From Bacteroidales bacterium (lineage in GTDB: Bacteria > Bacteroidota > Bacteroidia > Bacteroidales > UBA1715), in NCBI GenBank assembly GCA_017642535.1, contig JAGCOW010000028.1:1-55631 (forward strand): DNA of 55,631 bases, in the 5' to 3' direction. The notes under the pieces were generated by a model, which worked only from the letters and a program-made list of their open reading frames with translations, ran no database searches and was not told the DNA's origin. The translations under genes were made by a program, and so were the position numbers. Shown here piece after piece: positions 25,340-33,703 of the stretch (its first letter is position 1; each line of letters starts with the position of its first letter).

Positions 25340-27469
25340 ATGGAGTTGTCAGAATATAGAGAAGAATTTTTGTCTTCATTGCGGAGTGATGCTAAATTAT
25401 ATGGGAATCCTCATGAAATACAGTTTGTGGAATCTGCATTAGAATTGTTGGAGAAAAATGAAGAGATAATAGATCCAATACATTGTTTTTGTAATTATAA
25501 GGGTTCTCGAAATAGAAATATTGGATTCCATGCGTATTCATATAGTGAAGCGGATTCTTCCATAATTTTGGTAATTACTGATTTTGAAGACTCTACAGAA
25601 ACATCAAATCTTACCAATGAAGATATAGTAGATTTATCTAATAAAATGCGATATTTTATAGAGGATGCGTATAATGAGAATATAAAATGCGATATTTCGG
25701 ATAGTATTTTGGATATAGCTAAAGAATTCCGTGAAAAAATTGGCTATGCAGAAAATACGGAGATAACATCTTTTCGATTTTATATTGTTACAAACAAAAC
25801 ATTAAGTAATCGTGTGAAAAGTGTTGAATCTCAAGATTTGTTAAATCGTCCTGTTTCTATTCAAATATGGACGTTGGAACGTTTTTTTGATAATTATAAA
25901 AGTTCTTTAAGTGAAAGAATAAATATAAAATGTAAGGATTGGGGAATAGAAGGAATACAATGTATAAAAGCCAATGTTGCTTCTTCAAATATATTTGATT
26001 CTTATATGGGTATTGTGCCGGGGTTGTTATTAGCTAAACTTTTTAAGAAATATCAAGCTCCTTTGTTAGAAGGAAACATTCGTTGTTTCTTGAGTGCAAA
26101 GGGAAAAATTAATAAATCTATAAAGGCGACAATCGTTGGTGAACATCCAGAAAACTTTTTTACCTATAATAATGGCATAGCAGTTGTTTCTAATTCAGTG
26201 AAATTGTCAGACGATGGACATTATATAACCGAATTTGATGGATTCCAAATTATAAATGGAGGGCAAACAACAGCATCTCTTACCAATGCTCTGATAAAAG
26301 GAGAAGCGCCGGCCGGCAATATGGAGAAAATTTTTGTTCCCATGAAGCTGACCGTTCTTAATTTTAATTTGGACGATTTTGAGACGGTGGAAGAACAACA
26401 AAAAAAACAAGATTTGTATAACACAATAGTAAAAGATATTTCTAAAAGTTCCAATTGGCAAAATCCAACCAAAGAAGCCGACTTTTTCTCTAATGATCCG
26501 TTTCATAGAGAAATGGAAAAATTGTCTATGGAAATTACAACGCCTATTCTACCTGGACAGATATCTGGTACATATTGGTTTTATGAACGTTCAAAAAACA
26601 GATGGGATCAGTCTACTTTTTATATGACAAAAGCCAAAAGAAATGCTTGGATTGCATTACATCCCAAAAAACAAGTAATTACCAAAGAAAAACTTGGACA
26701 ATATTATAATACTGTTGATATGTTACCACATTACGTGTGTAAGGGCGCGGTAGCAAATATGCCAATTTTTGCAAGGACAATTATGGATATTATGGCAACA
26801 AAAAAAGATATTATAAATAGTTTCTTTTTTAAGAAATATGTTGCGGCAAAAATTCTATTTGATGAGACTGACCGAATTATAGATAATGCCCCGTGGTATA
26901 ATAAAGGTGGATACAAAGCGATGTATGTTCCTTATACAATTTCAAAAATTATTGCGACCTTGCCAGAGGGAAAAGAAATCGATTGGAAGCGTATATGGGG
27001 AAATCAAAGTGTATATGAATCATTGGTACGACAAATTGAAATTGTTGCTAAAAAAACGATGGAGTTTTTGAAAGCTGAATCTCATGGAGGAATAGAACGT
27101 TCGTTTGCTGTTAAGGAGGAAACGTGGAAAAAATATAGAAACGAGCCATTAAATTTAGAAGATGATTTTTTGCAAGACTTGGCGGATAGTAACGAGTTCA
27201 AATTAGAAGAGAAATCGGCAGCAAAAGTTGTTCGTTTCAATGATCAAGTTGATTTGTTCGCAAAAGTGCATACTTTAGGTGGAGAATATTGGTTGGAGGT
27301 TTATGAAGATTTGGAACGTCAGAAATTATTGTCGCCAGGAGAACGTGGTATTATAAAATCTATGGGTGAATATCTTCAAAGAGGGTATTTCCTTAGTGAT
27401 GCGCAAGTAAAAAAGTTATGGAAAGTTGTTCAAAAAATAGAAAATGAAACGGATTATATATTAAAATGA
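25340..27469 (+). CDS. AIPR family (abortive infection phage resistance) protein
   Basis: A 709-residue protein with the AIPR landmarks 'NIRCFLSAKGKINKSI' and 'FFTYNNGIAVVSNSVK' followed by 'GFQIINGGQTTASL', spanning about residues 250-315. The family is named from abortive phage-infection systems. Its mechanism is not established, although the YNNGI and NGGQT motifs look catalytic or nucleic-acid binding. It closes the GHKL-Z1-DUF4420-AIPR operon. Codon use is strongly AT-biased, like the rest of the island and unlike the core genes around rmuC. Confidence 0.9.
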   Translation: MELSEYREEFLSSLRSDAKLYGNPHEIQFVESALELLEKNEEIIDPIHCFCNYKGSRNRNIGFHAYSYSEADSSIILVITDFEDSTETSNLTNEDIVDLSNKMRYFIEDAYNENIKCDISDSILDIAKEFREKIGYAENTEITSFRFYIVTNKTLSNRVKSVESQDLLNRPVSIQIWTLERFFDNYKSSLSERINIKCKDWGIEGIQCIKANVASSNIFDSYMGIVPGLLLAKLFKKYQAPLLEGNIRCFLSAKGKINKSIKATIVGEHPENFFTYNNGIAVVSNSVKLSDDGHYITEFDGFQIINGGQTTASLTNALIKGEAPAGNMEKIFVPMKLTVLNFNLDDFETVEEQQKKQDLYNTIVKDISKSSNWQNPTKEADFFSNDPFHREMEKLSMEITTPILPGQISGTYWFYERSKNRWDQSTFYMTKAKRNAWIALHPKKQVITKEKLGQYYNTVDMLPHYVCKGAVANMPIFARTIMDIMATKKDIINSFFFKKYVAAKILFDETDRIIDNAPWYNKGGYKAMYVPYTISKIIATLPEGKEIDWKRIWGNQSVYESLVRQIEIVAKKTMEFLKAESHGGIERSFAVKEETWKKYRNEPLNLEDDFLQDLADSNEFKLEEKSAAKVVRFNDQVDLFAKVHTLGGEYWLEVYEDLERQKLLSPGERGIIKSMGEYLQRGYFLSDAQVKKLWKVVQKIENETDYILK

Positions 27470-27879
27470 TAAAATCAAAATATTTGTGATGCTATCGGTG
27501 AAAAAATAACACACAAAAATAATCTTTATAATATCAATGGGATAAGGTACTTTGAAGAACCTACAGATGATGAGGTTGCACTTCAAAAATGTGGTCATTG
27601 GAGCTAATGAAGATACAAGTTTAACACCTGTCCTAGGAACCTTGTTGTCTGTTTGTTTCCGAGATTATTGGTTTGAAGAATAGGCAGGGTATGAGGTTTT
27701 TAAAACCCTCTCTTGACAAACTAAATTTCGGTTGCTCCGTGGTAGATTGTCAACAATGGCGTTATGTTCCAAGATTTTCTTGGTTTGAGCCTTTCAAGCT
27801 CGTTATGGATGTTAGGCAGAGTTCCTACGGCGATGCCGAAGGGAATTTCTGTTTGAGCCCTTCGGGCTATTTTCCATAC

Positions 27880-27950
27880 CCTCAACTTGCCCAATAAAAA
27901 ATCCTCAACTTACCCAATGAAAATCCCTCAACTTCCACAACGAAAATTGT
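27880..27950 (+). repeat. Three tandem 23-base repeats
   Basis: CCTCAACTT begins units at 27880, 27903 and 27926. The consensus is CCTCAACTTnCCCAAyrAAAA, with the third copy slightly diverged. Unit length is 23 bases with no separate spacer. Only three copies and no cas genes are present, so this is not a CRISPR array. Confidence 0.7.
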
Positions 27951-28049
27951 GAAAATGTTTGATTATCAATTAAAATGAATATCAGCCAAGATGTATATTG
28001 TTTCCTCAAAAATCCTATCTTATAATTGGGAAAATTCCCTGATTTTTAG

Positions 28050-28057
28050 TATATTTG
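28050..28057 (+). promoter_or_regulatory. -7 promoter box for the BspA-like pair
   Basis: TATATTTG fits the consensus exactly. The first BspA-like gene starts about 95 bases downstream. Confidence 0.5.
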
Positions 28058-28151
28058 TATATAGGTCATTATTAAATAAATAATGAGGCATACATGCGAA
28101 GAGGAAAATCACATGTGAAACGAGATTTCTTGACTAAAACTTTTGATGAAT

Positions 28152-28631
28152 ATGGAACAATGGACAGACAACTTTGGTGTACAGTTTGAAAAAGACGAAA
28201 ATGGAGTGGTGTCGTTGGTGAAAGCTCCTCATGACATACAAGAATATTCCGTTCCCGATTATGTCACCAAAATTGGCGAATGTGCCTTTAGCCAATGTTA
28301 TGCCTTAACAAAGATTTCAATTCCTAATTCAGTTATAAAAATCGGCGATTATGCCTTTTTTGAATGTTTTGGTCTCACAAGTGTGTCAATTCCTGAATCG
28401 GTTGTTGAGATTGGAACTTGTGCATTTGGATATTGTGTTGAACTTACGAGCATTTCTATTTCAATGTCGAACATGAAACTTGGAGCGGGTGTATTTGTAG
28501 GTTGCCTTAAGCTTACACATATTACGATTCCTGAACCAAGACCACAAACTGCTAATACTAAAGTTCATTTTATAAAAAAACGAGGATATTATATTGAGTA
28601 TTCAGAAGCAGATCCGAATTGTCCTTTTTAA
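28152..28631 (+). CDS. Short BspA-like leucine-rich repeat protein
   Basis: From ATG 28152 the protein has 159 residues. It starts MEQWTDNFGVQFEKDENG, the same N-terminal cap as the proteins at 28676 and 5542, which is why this ATG is preferred over 28146. Four LRR_5 repeats follow, then a 30-residue tail that leaves the repeat pattern after 'ITIPEPRP'. No signal peptide is present. It lies 44 bases before a longer paralogue and is probably co-transcribed with it. It may be a shortened version that lost repeat units through recombination. Confidence 0.8.
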   Translation: MEQWTDNFGVQFEKDENGVVSLVKAPHDIQEYSVPDYVTKIGECAFSQCYALTKISIPNSVIKIGDYAFFECFGLTSVSIPESVVEIGTCAFGYCVELTSISISMSNMKLGAGVFVGCLKLTHITIPEPRPQTANTKVHFIKKRGYYIEYSEADPNCPF

Positions 28632-28675
28632 TACTCCTGTTTTTGCAATAATCATAGTTGACAAGACATATAGTT

Positions 28676-29392
28676 ATGGAAAAGTGGACCGACTCGGCAG
28701 GCATTGGATTTGAAAAAGATGGCAACGGAGTTGTGACGCTCCAAAATTTTCCCAAAAACATAAAAGAATACTCTGTTCCCGATTTTGTAACCATAATCGG
28801 AGACCGTGCGTTTAGTGATTGCACGGAACTTGCAACCGTATCAATCCCTGATTCAGTTAAAAGAGTTGGCTGCGCTGCGTTTGCCAACTGCACAGGACTG
28901 ACACATGTTACAATCCCCAATTCAATACGGAGTTTGGCTCCGGGAACCTTTCTCGGCTGTAGCGGACTGAAAACCGTTAGTATTCCCAATACGGTAACGG
29001 CAATCGGTCGCGGTGCTTTCAACGGCTGCCATTCGCTTACGGACATTACAATTCCCGATTCGGTAGCGGTAATTGGAAAATATGCGTTCCAAAGTTGCCA
29101 CAGTCTTACAAGTGTTGCCATTCCTCATTCAGTAACGACGATTGGAGACGACACTTTTTCTGATTGTTTGGGGCTGACAAGCATTACCATTCCAGATTCG
29201 GTTATGGAAATTGGCCGCCATGCATTCGCGGGTTGCACAAAACTTGCCCGTATTACCATTCCTGCTTCCGTAACGAAAATCTATGGCTTGGCGTTCGAAG
29301 CATGCGAAAACCTTGTTGTTCACCTTTCCAAGAAATCCTCGCTCAAAGACAACTCCTTTTGGGGGTGTAAGCAAGTGGTGAGGGACTTCTAA
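28676..29392 (+). CDS. BspA-like leucine-rich repeat protein, no signal peptide
   Basis: The protein has 238 residues from ATG 28676, starting MEKWTDSAGIGFEKDGNG, followed by eight 23-residue LRR_5 repeats and a short C-terminal cap. The upstream TTG at 28658 is not preferred because homology to the two paralogues starts at 28676. As with the others, there is no export signal, so a cytoplasmic protein-binding role is inferred. It converges on the metallophosphoesterase gene with only 9 bases between the stops and no visible terminator. Confidence 0.85.
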   Translation: MEKWTDSAGIGFEKDGNGVVTLQNFPKNIKEYSVPDFVTIIGDRAFSDCTELATVSIPDSVKRVGCAAFANCTGLTHVTIPNSIRSLAPGTFLGCSGLKTVSIPNTVTAIGRGAFNGCHSLTDITIPDSVAVIGKYAFQSCHSLTSVAIPHSVTTIGDDTFSDCLGLTSITIPDSVMEIGRHAFAGCTKLARITIPASVTKIYGLAFEACENLVVHLSKKSSLKDNSFWGCKQVVRDF

Positions 29393-29401
29393 TAAGACAA
29401 A

Positions 29402-30076
29402 TTATAAATTCTGTTTGAAAACAACCGTTCCGTTTTCAACAATTGCATAGTACTTAGGCATAGTGTCAATAAAAAAACAGCCGTCAATTTCCTTGGGAAC
29501 TTCCATACGCGTATGTCCAACAACCTGACGGTAGCCGTCAATCTTATCCTGCAATAACGAACCTGGTCGAATCCAAATAGGGGATTGGGAAACCGTGTCG
29601 CCATATTGGTCGTAGCCGCAATACACGTTGAAATCGAATGTGCAAAGTGGCAGGTTTTCAAACGTAACGTCGTGAACATCGCTCAGACAAGCAATGTCGG
29701 AAAGCCATGTTTTCGACACTCCAGCGTGAGAGAAAATAATATCGTCGTGTATAAAAACTGGTTGAATCAATCGTTCGTCGTATAGGTATTGCAGATGTTC
29801 CAGGCATTCGTCGTTTGTCTTCTTGTTCCATTGGCTGCTCTGCTCGTTGTTGAGATACGATGCGTCGTGGTTTCCGTACAGCAGCACGCAACGGTCTTGT
29901 AACTGCTGTTTTAGGTCAATCAACTTGCGCAAGGTTGTTTTAAACACGGTAGAATTTAGATTTTCGTGAGAATCAACGTAGTCGCCTAAAAAGACAACCG
30001 TGTCGAAGGTCTCTTTCGATAGGATTTTTTCCCAGTCCGACAAACCGTGTATGTCTCCAAATACGAGTATTTTCAT
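29402..30076 (-). CDS. Calcineurin-like metallophosphoesterase
   Basis: A 224-residue cytoplasmic phosphoesterase with the standard metal-binding motifs: GDIHG (7-11), GDYVDS (31-36), GNHD (68-71) and 'FSHAGVS' plus 'VVGHTR'. The spacing resembles small Ser/Thr phosphatase-like (PrpA/ApaH-like) enzymes. The substrate could be a phosphoprotein or a nucleotide and is not decided by sequence. A diverged copy of its last 25 codons survives at 12216-12298, so related genes exist or existed elsewhere at this locus. Confidence 0.88.
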   Translation of the reverse strand: MKILVFGDIHGLSDWEKILSKETFDTVVFLGDYVDSHENLNSTVFKTTLRKLIDLKQQLQDRCVLLYGNHDASYLNNEQSSQWNKKTNDECLEHLQYLYDERLIQPVFIHDDIIFSHAGVSKTWLSDIACLSDVHDVTFENLPLCTFDFNVYCGYDQYGDTVSQSPIWIRPGSLLQDKIDGYRQVVGHTRMEVPKEIDGCFFIDTMPKYYAIVENGTVVFKQNL

Positions 30077-30275
30077 ACTTGCGCGATTTTGTTTTTTCCT
30101 ATTGTTTTCCGATTAATAGGGTATCGCTAATATAGCAATTTTTTACAAAAAAACAAATCATTTTTTTACATTATACAGAACTCGTTTGATTTTGTCGTGC
30201 GGTTTTTTCAAAATAAAATCTTCGTATAAATACGAAAAGAGTAGGGCAAATCGTTATTGTTTTGATAACTTTTTT

Positions 30276-30283
30276 TATATTTG
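30276..30283 (+). promoter_or_regulatory. -7 promoter box for the TPR/PD40 gene
   Basis: TATATTTG fits the consensus and lies 18 bases before the ATG at 30302. Confidence 0.6.
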
Positions 30284-30301
30284 ACGTAAATTTGAACTAC
30301 G

Positions 30302-31987
30302 ATGAATATACGAGTGTTAAAGCTTCTTTTCCTATTGCTGTTATTGGCAGGGAATGCTTTTTGTCAGAATGATGAAGATAAGATAAAATCCATGCGAATG
30401 GACGCCGAATATTATTTCTATAACGGAAATTATGAGGAGGCATTGAAAATTTACAAGGACATTTTGCAATTGGTGCCCGACAATTGTAACATAAATTACA
30501 AGATAGGTATCTGCTATCAACGTTTGCCATTCGAGGCGGGACGTTCCATCAATTATCTGAAAAAAGCGGTGAAAGAGGTTACTGCCGATTATATAGAGGG
30601 TTCCATCTCCGAAAACAAGGCGCCTATTTCTGCGTGGTATGCGTTGGCTCGTGGCTATCATACCAATAAATTCTACGAAGAAGGTGTCGAGGCATATCAA
30701 CAATACATTGACCGATTGTCGCCCAACGAGTTGCAAGCTCGCAAACGTGCCATGCGTGAGATGATTTCGTGTAGAACGGCTGCCGAGATTATTAAGAAAC
30801 CGGTGCCTGTTGAAATATATAATATAGGTAACGTTCTCAATACTGAATTTAACGACTTCAATCCATGTCCTACAGCCGATGCAAAGGTTTTGTTCTTCAC
30901 TCGTCTCGAAAAACTGCAAGTTATTTATAAAGACGGAACGCTTGGTTCGGTGGAACGTAAATTGAGAATCTACACGACGCGATTCCTCGGGGGAGAACGT
31001 TGGTCGGCACCTGTCGATATTTCAGACGATTTGCATACTTACGGACATTGTAGCGTGTTGAGCGTCAACGATGAAGGCACGTTTATGCTGATTTGCCGTC
31101 ATACGTCGTTTTCCGATATGGATGACGTGCTGAAAGGTGGTATTCTTTATTATAGTACTCGTCCCGACAGAGCTTCGCCGTGGACGCCGATGCGTAAATT
31201 CGGAAAGAATATCAACATTACAAAGGCGTTGATTTCGCAAGCTGCCATTTCCAATGACGGAAAAACCTTGTATGTGGTTTCCAATAAAGAAGGCGGTTTC
31301 GGTGGTTACGACATTTGGAAAAGTGAGTTGAAGAATGCCGAGAAATTTGAATGGTCAAAGTTGCAAAACCTTGGAAATGCTATCAATACTGAATATGATG
31401 AGTCTTCTCCGTATATTTTGAAAGACGACAAGACCTTGTATTTTACTTCGGTAGGTCATTACAACATGGGTGGATTCGATATCTTTAAATCAACCTTGGG
31501 AACCGATGGGAAATGGTCGGAACCAGAAAACTTGGGACACCCAATCAATACGCCGAACGACAACCAGTTCTACAAACCTGCGGTTGATGGTCAAATGGGC
31601 TTTTATTCCGTTGCTTACAACGAAGGATATTTCACCTTTGGCGGATATGATATCTTCCAAGTGGAATATGTGACGCCTGATATTCTTGTGCCAGCAACAT
31701 TTAAGGGTAAAATTTCATTTGAAGATAATTCAAACAAGTATAAACAAGTGAGAGTTCAGGTTCGTAAAGACATTTCGAACGAGGTGATAAAAGAATTGCG
31801 TACCGACGATGAAGGTAACTATGAATGTAAATTGTCGGAAGGAACCTATACGATTGAATACATTTGTCCGAATTATATCAGAGCTCAACGACGAATTACC
31901 GTAGAACGCTCAACCGAGAAGAAGGATATCGAGATTGATATGCAACTTCAAACCGACGATTTGATTTTAATCGATGATATAGAATAA
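30302..31987 (+). CDS. Exported TPR and PD40 beta-propeller protein, PorE-like without OmpA domain
   Basis: A signal peptide (1-21, ending 'LLLLAGNAFC') leads the product to the envelope. Residues 25-135 carry tetratricopeptide repeats ('AEYYFYNGNYEEALKIY'). Residues 175-440 carry PD40/WD40-like propeller blades ('SNDGKTLYVVSNKEGGFGG', 'YILKDDKTLYFTS'). A carboxypeptidase regulatory-like beta domain spans about 455-545. This order matches PorE-type envelope proteins of Bacteroidota, but the C-terminal OmpA peptidoglycan-binding domain is absent and the protein ends soon after the beta domain. A cysteine lies at the signal cleavage region, but the lipobox is poor. It is followed after 5 bases by recX, an unrelated core gene. 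Confidence 0.8.
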   Translation: MNIRVLKLLFLLLLLAGNAFCQNDEDKIKSMRMDAEYYFYNGNYEEALKIYKDILQLVPDNCNINYKIGICYQRLPFEAGRSINYLKKAVKEVTADYIEGSISENKAPISAWYALARGYHTNKFYEEGVEAYQQYIDRLSPNELQARKRAMREMISCRTAAEIIKKPVPVEIYNIGNVLNTEFNDFNPCPTADAKVLFFTRLEKLQVIYKDGTLGSVERKLRIYTTRFLGGERWSAPVDISDDLHTYGHCSVLSVNDEGTFMLICRHTSFSDMDDVLKGGILYYSTRPDRASPWTPMRKFGKNINITKALISQAAISNDGKTLYVVSNKEGGFGGYDIWKSELKNAEKFEWSKLQNLGNAINTEYDESSPYILKDDKTLYFTSVGHYNMGGFDIFKSTLGTDGKWSEPENLGHPINTPNDNQFYKPAVDGQMGFYSVAYNEGYFTFGGYDIFQVEYVTPDILVPATFKGKISFEDNSNKYKQVRVQVRKDISNEVIKELRTDDEGNYECKLSEGTYTIEYICPNYIRAQRRITVERSTEKKDIEIDMQLQTDDLILIDDIE

Positions 31988-31992
31988 TTGTA

Positions 31993-32469
31993 ATGAACGT
32001 CCGCACCATATCGCCGGAACAGGCATTGAGCAAGCTTATGACGTATTGCTCAAAAATGGAACGAAATGAACAGGATGTCCGGAAAAAATTGCAATTATGG
32101 GCTATTTCGGAAAATGATTCCAAGAAAATCATAGCTCGTTTACAAGACGATGGTTTCATTTCCCAAGAACGATACGTCTCGTCGTACATTCGTGGCAAAT
32201 TCGTGTACAACAAATGGGGAAAGACGAAAATCAAATACGGACTGTTACAAAAAGGTTTCAAGGATTCGCTGATACAACCGTTGTTGGACGATTTTTTTGA
32301 AACGGTAGATTACAAAAAAACAATAACGAAAGAATTACAAAAGAAGAATAAGACATTGCATACTGATGATTTATACGAACGAAAAGCAAAATTGATGCAA
32401 TTTGCCCAAAGTCGGGGATATGAATTCGATGTGGCATTGTCGTGTGTGGAAAAGATAATAAATAGTTGA
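31993..32469 (+). CDS. recX: Regulatory protein RecX
   Basis: A 158-residue helical protein built of RecX three-helix repeats, with typical segments 'LMTYCSKMERNEQDVRKKL', 'RLQDDGFISQERYVSSYI' and 'WGKTKIKYGLLQKG'. RecX binds RecA filaments and limits their extension during recombination and the SOS response. recA is not in the window. It follows the PD40 gene after 5 bases and precedes prfB, from which it is separated by a repeat-containing 68-base gap. Confidence 0.88.
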   Translation: MNVRTISPEQALSKLMTYCSKMERNEQDVRKKLQLWAISENDSKKIIARLQDDGFISQERYVSSYIRGKFVYNKWGKTKIKYGLLQKGFKDSLIQPLLDDFFETVDYKKTITKELQKKNKTLHTDDLYERKAKLMQFAQSRGYEFDVALSCVEKIINS

Positions 32470-32519
32470 AAGTTGAGGGTTGAAAGTTGAAAGTAATGTA
32501 GTGACGCAACGCTTGCGTC
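32464..32519 (+). repeat. GTTGAAA heptamer run and GACGCAA palindrome
   Basis: After the recX stop there are short GTTGAAA-type tandem units (32464-32492). Then comes GTAGTGACGCAACGC, whose core GACGCAA-CGC-TTGCGTC (32503-32519) is a perfect hairpin. The GTAGnGACGC core recurs at 51277 (minus) and 55357, so it looks like a dispersed REP-type element. Confidence 0.6.
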
Positions 32520-32537
32520 CAAAATTGATAAAAAATT

Positions 32538-33633
32538 ATGATTACCATTGACCAAATAAAAGAGTTAGTTGAGCGTCAGCAGACGTTAAGGAGGCATCTT
32601 TGACATTGATAACCGATTGATTCGATTAGACGAGGAAGAGCAAAAAACGCACGATCCGAACTTCTGGGATGACCCTAAACAAGCGGAACAACAGTTACGA
32701 AAGGTTACATCCATAAAAAAATGGACCGAAGCATACGCTGCCGTTGAAAAGGCGTCGGAAGACTTACAAGTGCTTGCCGATTTTTATAAAGAAGGCGAGG
32801 CAACGATGGACGATGTTGAAAAACAGTATAATGAAACGTTGAAACTGCTTGAAAATCTTGAATATAAGAATATGCTTCAAAAGGAAGAAGACCAGTTTGG
32901 GGCTATTTTGAAGATAAATCCGGGAGCAGGTGGTACCGAAAGCCACGATTGGGCGTCAATGCTGTTGAGAATGTATATGCGTTGGGGCGAGGCAAATGGC
33001 TACAAAGTAAATACAATCGACATTCAAGACGGAGATATTGCCGGTATCAGCTCGGCTACGATCGAGTTTGAGGGCGAATATGCCTACGGCTATTTAAAAG
33101 GCGAGGCAGGAGTACACAGATTGGTGCGTATTTCACCGTTCGATGCCGGTGCTCGCCGACATACGTCGTTCGCTTCGGTGGATGTTGTCCCTATGGTTGA
33201 CGATACGATAGAAATTGTGATAAATCCCGCCGATTTGGAATGGGATACCTATCGTTCGAGTGGCGCGGGCGGACAAAATGTCAACAAGGTGGAGACGGCA
33301 GTGCGATTACGCCATAAACCTACGGGTATCGTGATTGAAAATATGGAGACACGTTCGCAATTGCAAAATAGAGAAAAAGCTCTCGCGTTGCTGAAATCGC
33401 AATTGTATCAGATGGAATTAAGAAAACGCGAGGAAGAACAGGCGGCACGCAACGGCGAGAAACTAAAGATAGAGTGGGGATCGCAAATTCGTAATTATGT
33501 GTTGCATCCATATAAATTGGTGAAAGACGTACGTACGGGGTATGAAACCACCAACACGCAAGCTGTGTTAGACGGTGATTTGAATCCTTTCATAAAAGAA
33601 TATCTTATGTGGTTGTCGCGACCAAGCGAGTAA
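32538..33633 (+). CDS. prfB: Peptide chain release factor 2, with programmed +1 frameshift
   Basis: Release factor 2 recognises UAA and UGA and triggers release of the finished protein. The start ATG at 32538 gives 21 codons, then UGA at 32601-32603 within CTT-TGA-C. An internal Shine-Dalgarno AAGGAGG (32588-32594) stands three bases before CTT, the classic autoregulatory frameshift site. A +1 shift joins codon 21 to GAC at 32602 and yields 364 residues. '[13 protein letters not shown]' includes the stop-recognition SPF tripeptide, and GGQ (about 244-246) is the hydrolysis motif. When RF2 is scarce, the ribosome pauses at UGA and shifts, raising RF2 production. Confidence 0.96.
32588..32604 (+). 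promoter_or_regulatory. prfB: prfB programmed frameshift site
   Basis: AAGGAGG, a 3-base spacer, then CTTTGAC. The Shine-Dalgarno-like element pairs with the 16S rRNA tail and pushes the ribosome forward one base at CTT-T. Confidence 0.95.
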
Positions 33634-33650
33634 ACGAATTGTTCTCAAAT

Positions 33651-33688
33651 AAAAAATCCCGACTGGAAAACCAATCGGGATTTTTTTT
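33651..33688. terminator. Bidirectional intrinsic terminator
   Basis: AAAAAATCCCGA pairs with TCGGGATTTTTT around a 12-base loop. It lies between convergent prfB and the FISUMP lipoprotein gene. Confidence 0.9.
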
Positions 33689-33703
33689 GTATGCAAATTT
33701 CTA

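Larger units (their letters stand above)
27470..28151. other. 680-base degenerate region after the defence island
   Basis: No intact gene is visible. 27473-27607 is an open stretch without a start codon (ending ...EVALQKCGHWS, then TAA) that looks like a gene tail. A 75-codon frame at 27673-27897 has a coding-like composition but no recognisable match and no start context. Three 23-base repeats follow at 27880-27950, and a promoter lies at 28050. The region is probably the decayed right flank of the inserted island. Confidence 0.5.

Noticed and set aside
27673..27897. 75-codon plus-strand frame
   Set aside because: No recognisable match or start context, and it lies in a decayed region. It may be part of a remnant.
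27880..27950. CRISPR array
   Set aside because: The three units are directly adjacent 23-base repeats without unique spacers, and no cas genes are present.
30302..31987. Type IX secretion component PorE
   Set aside because: The OmpA domain is missing and no other secretion gene is nearby, so I call it only PorE-like.
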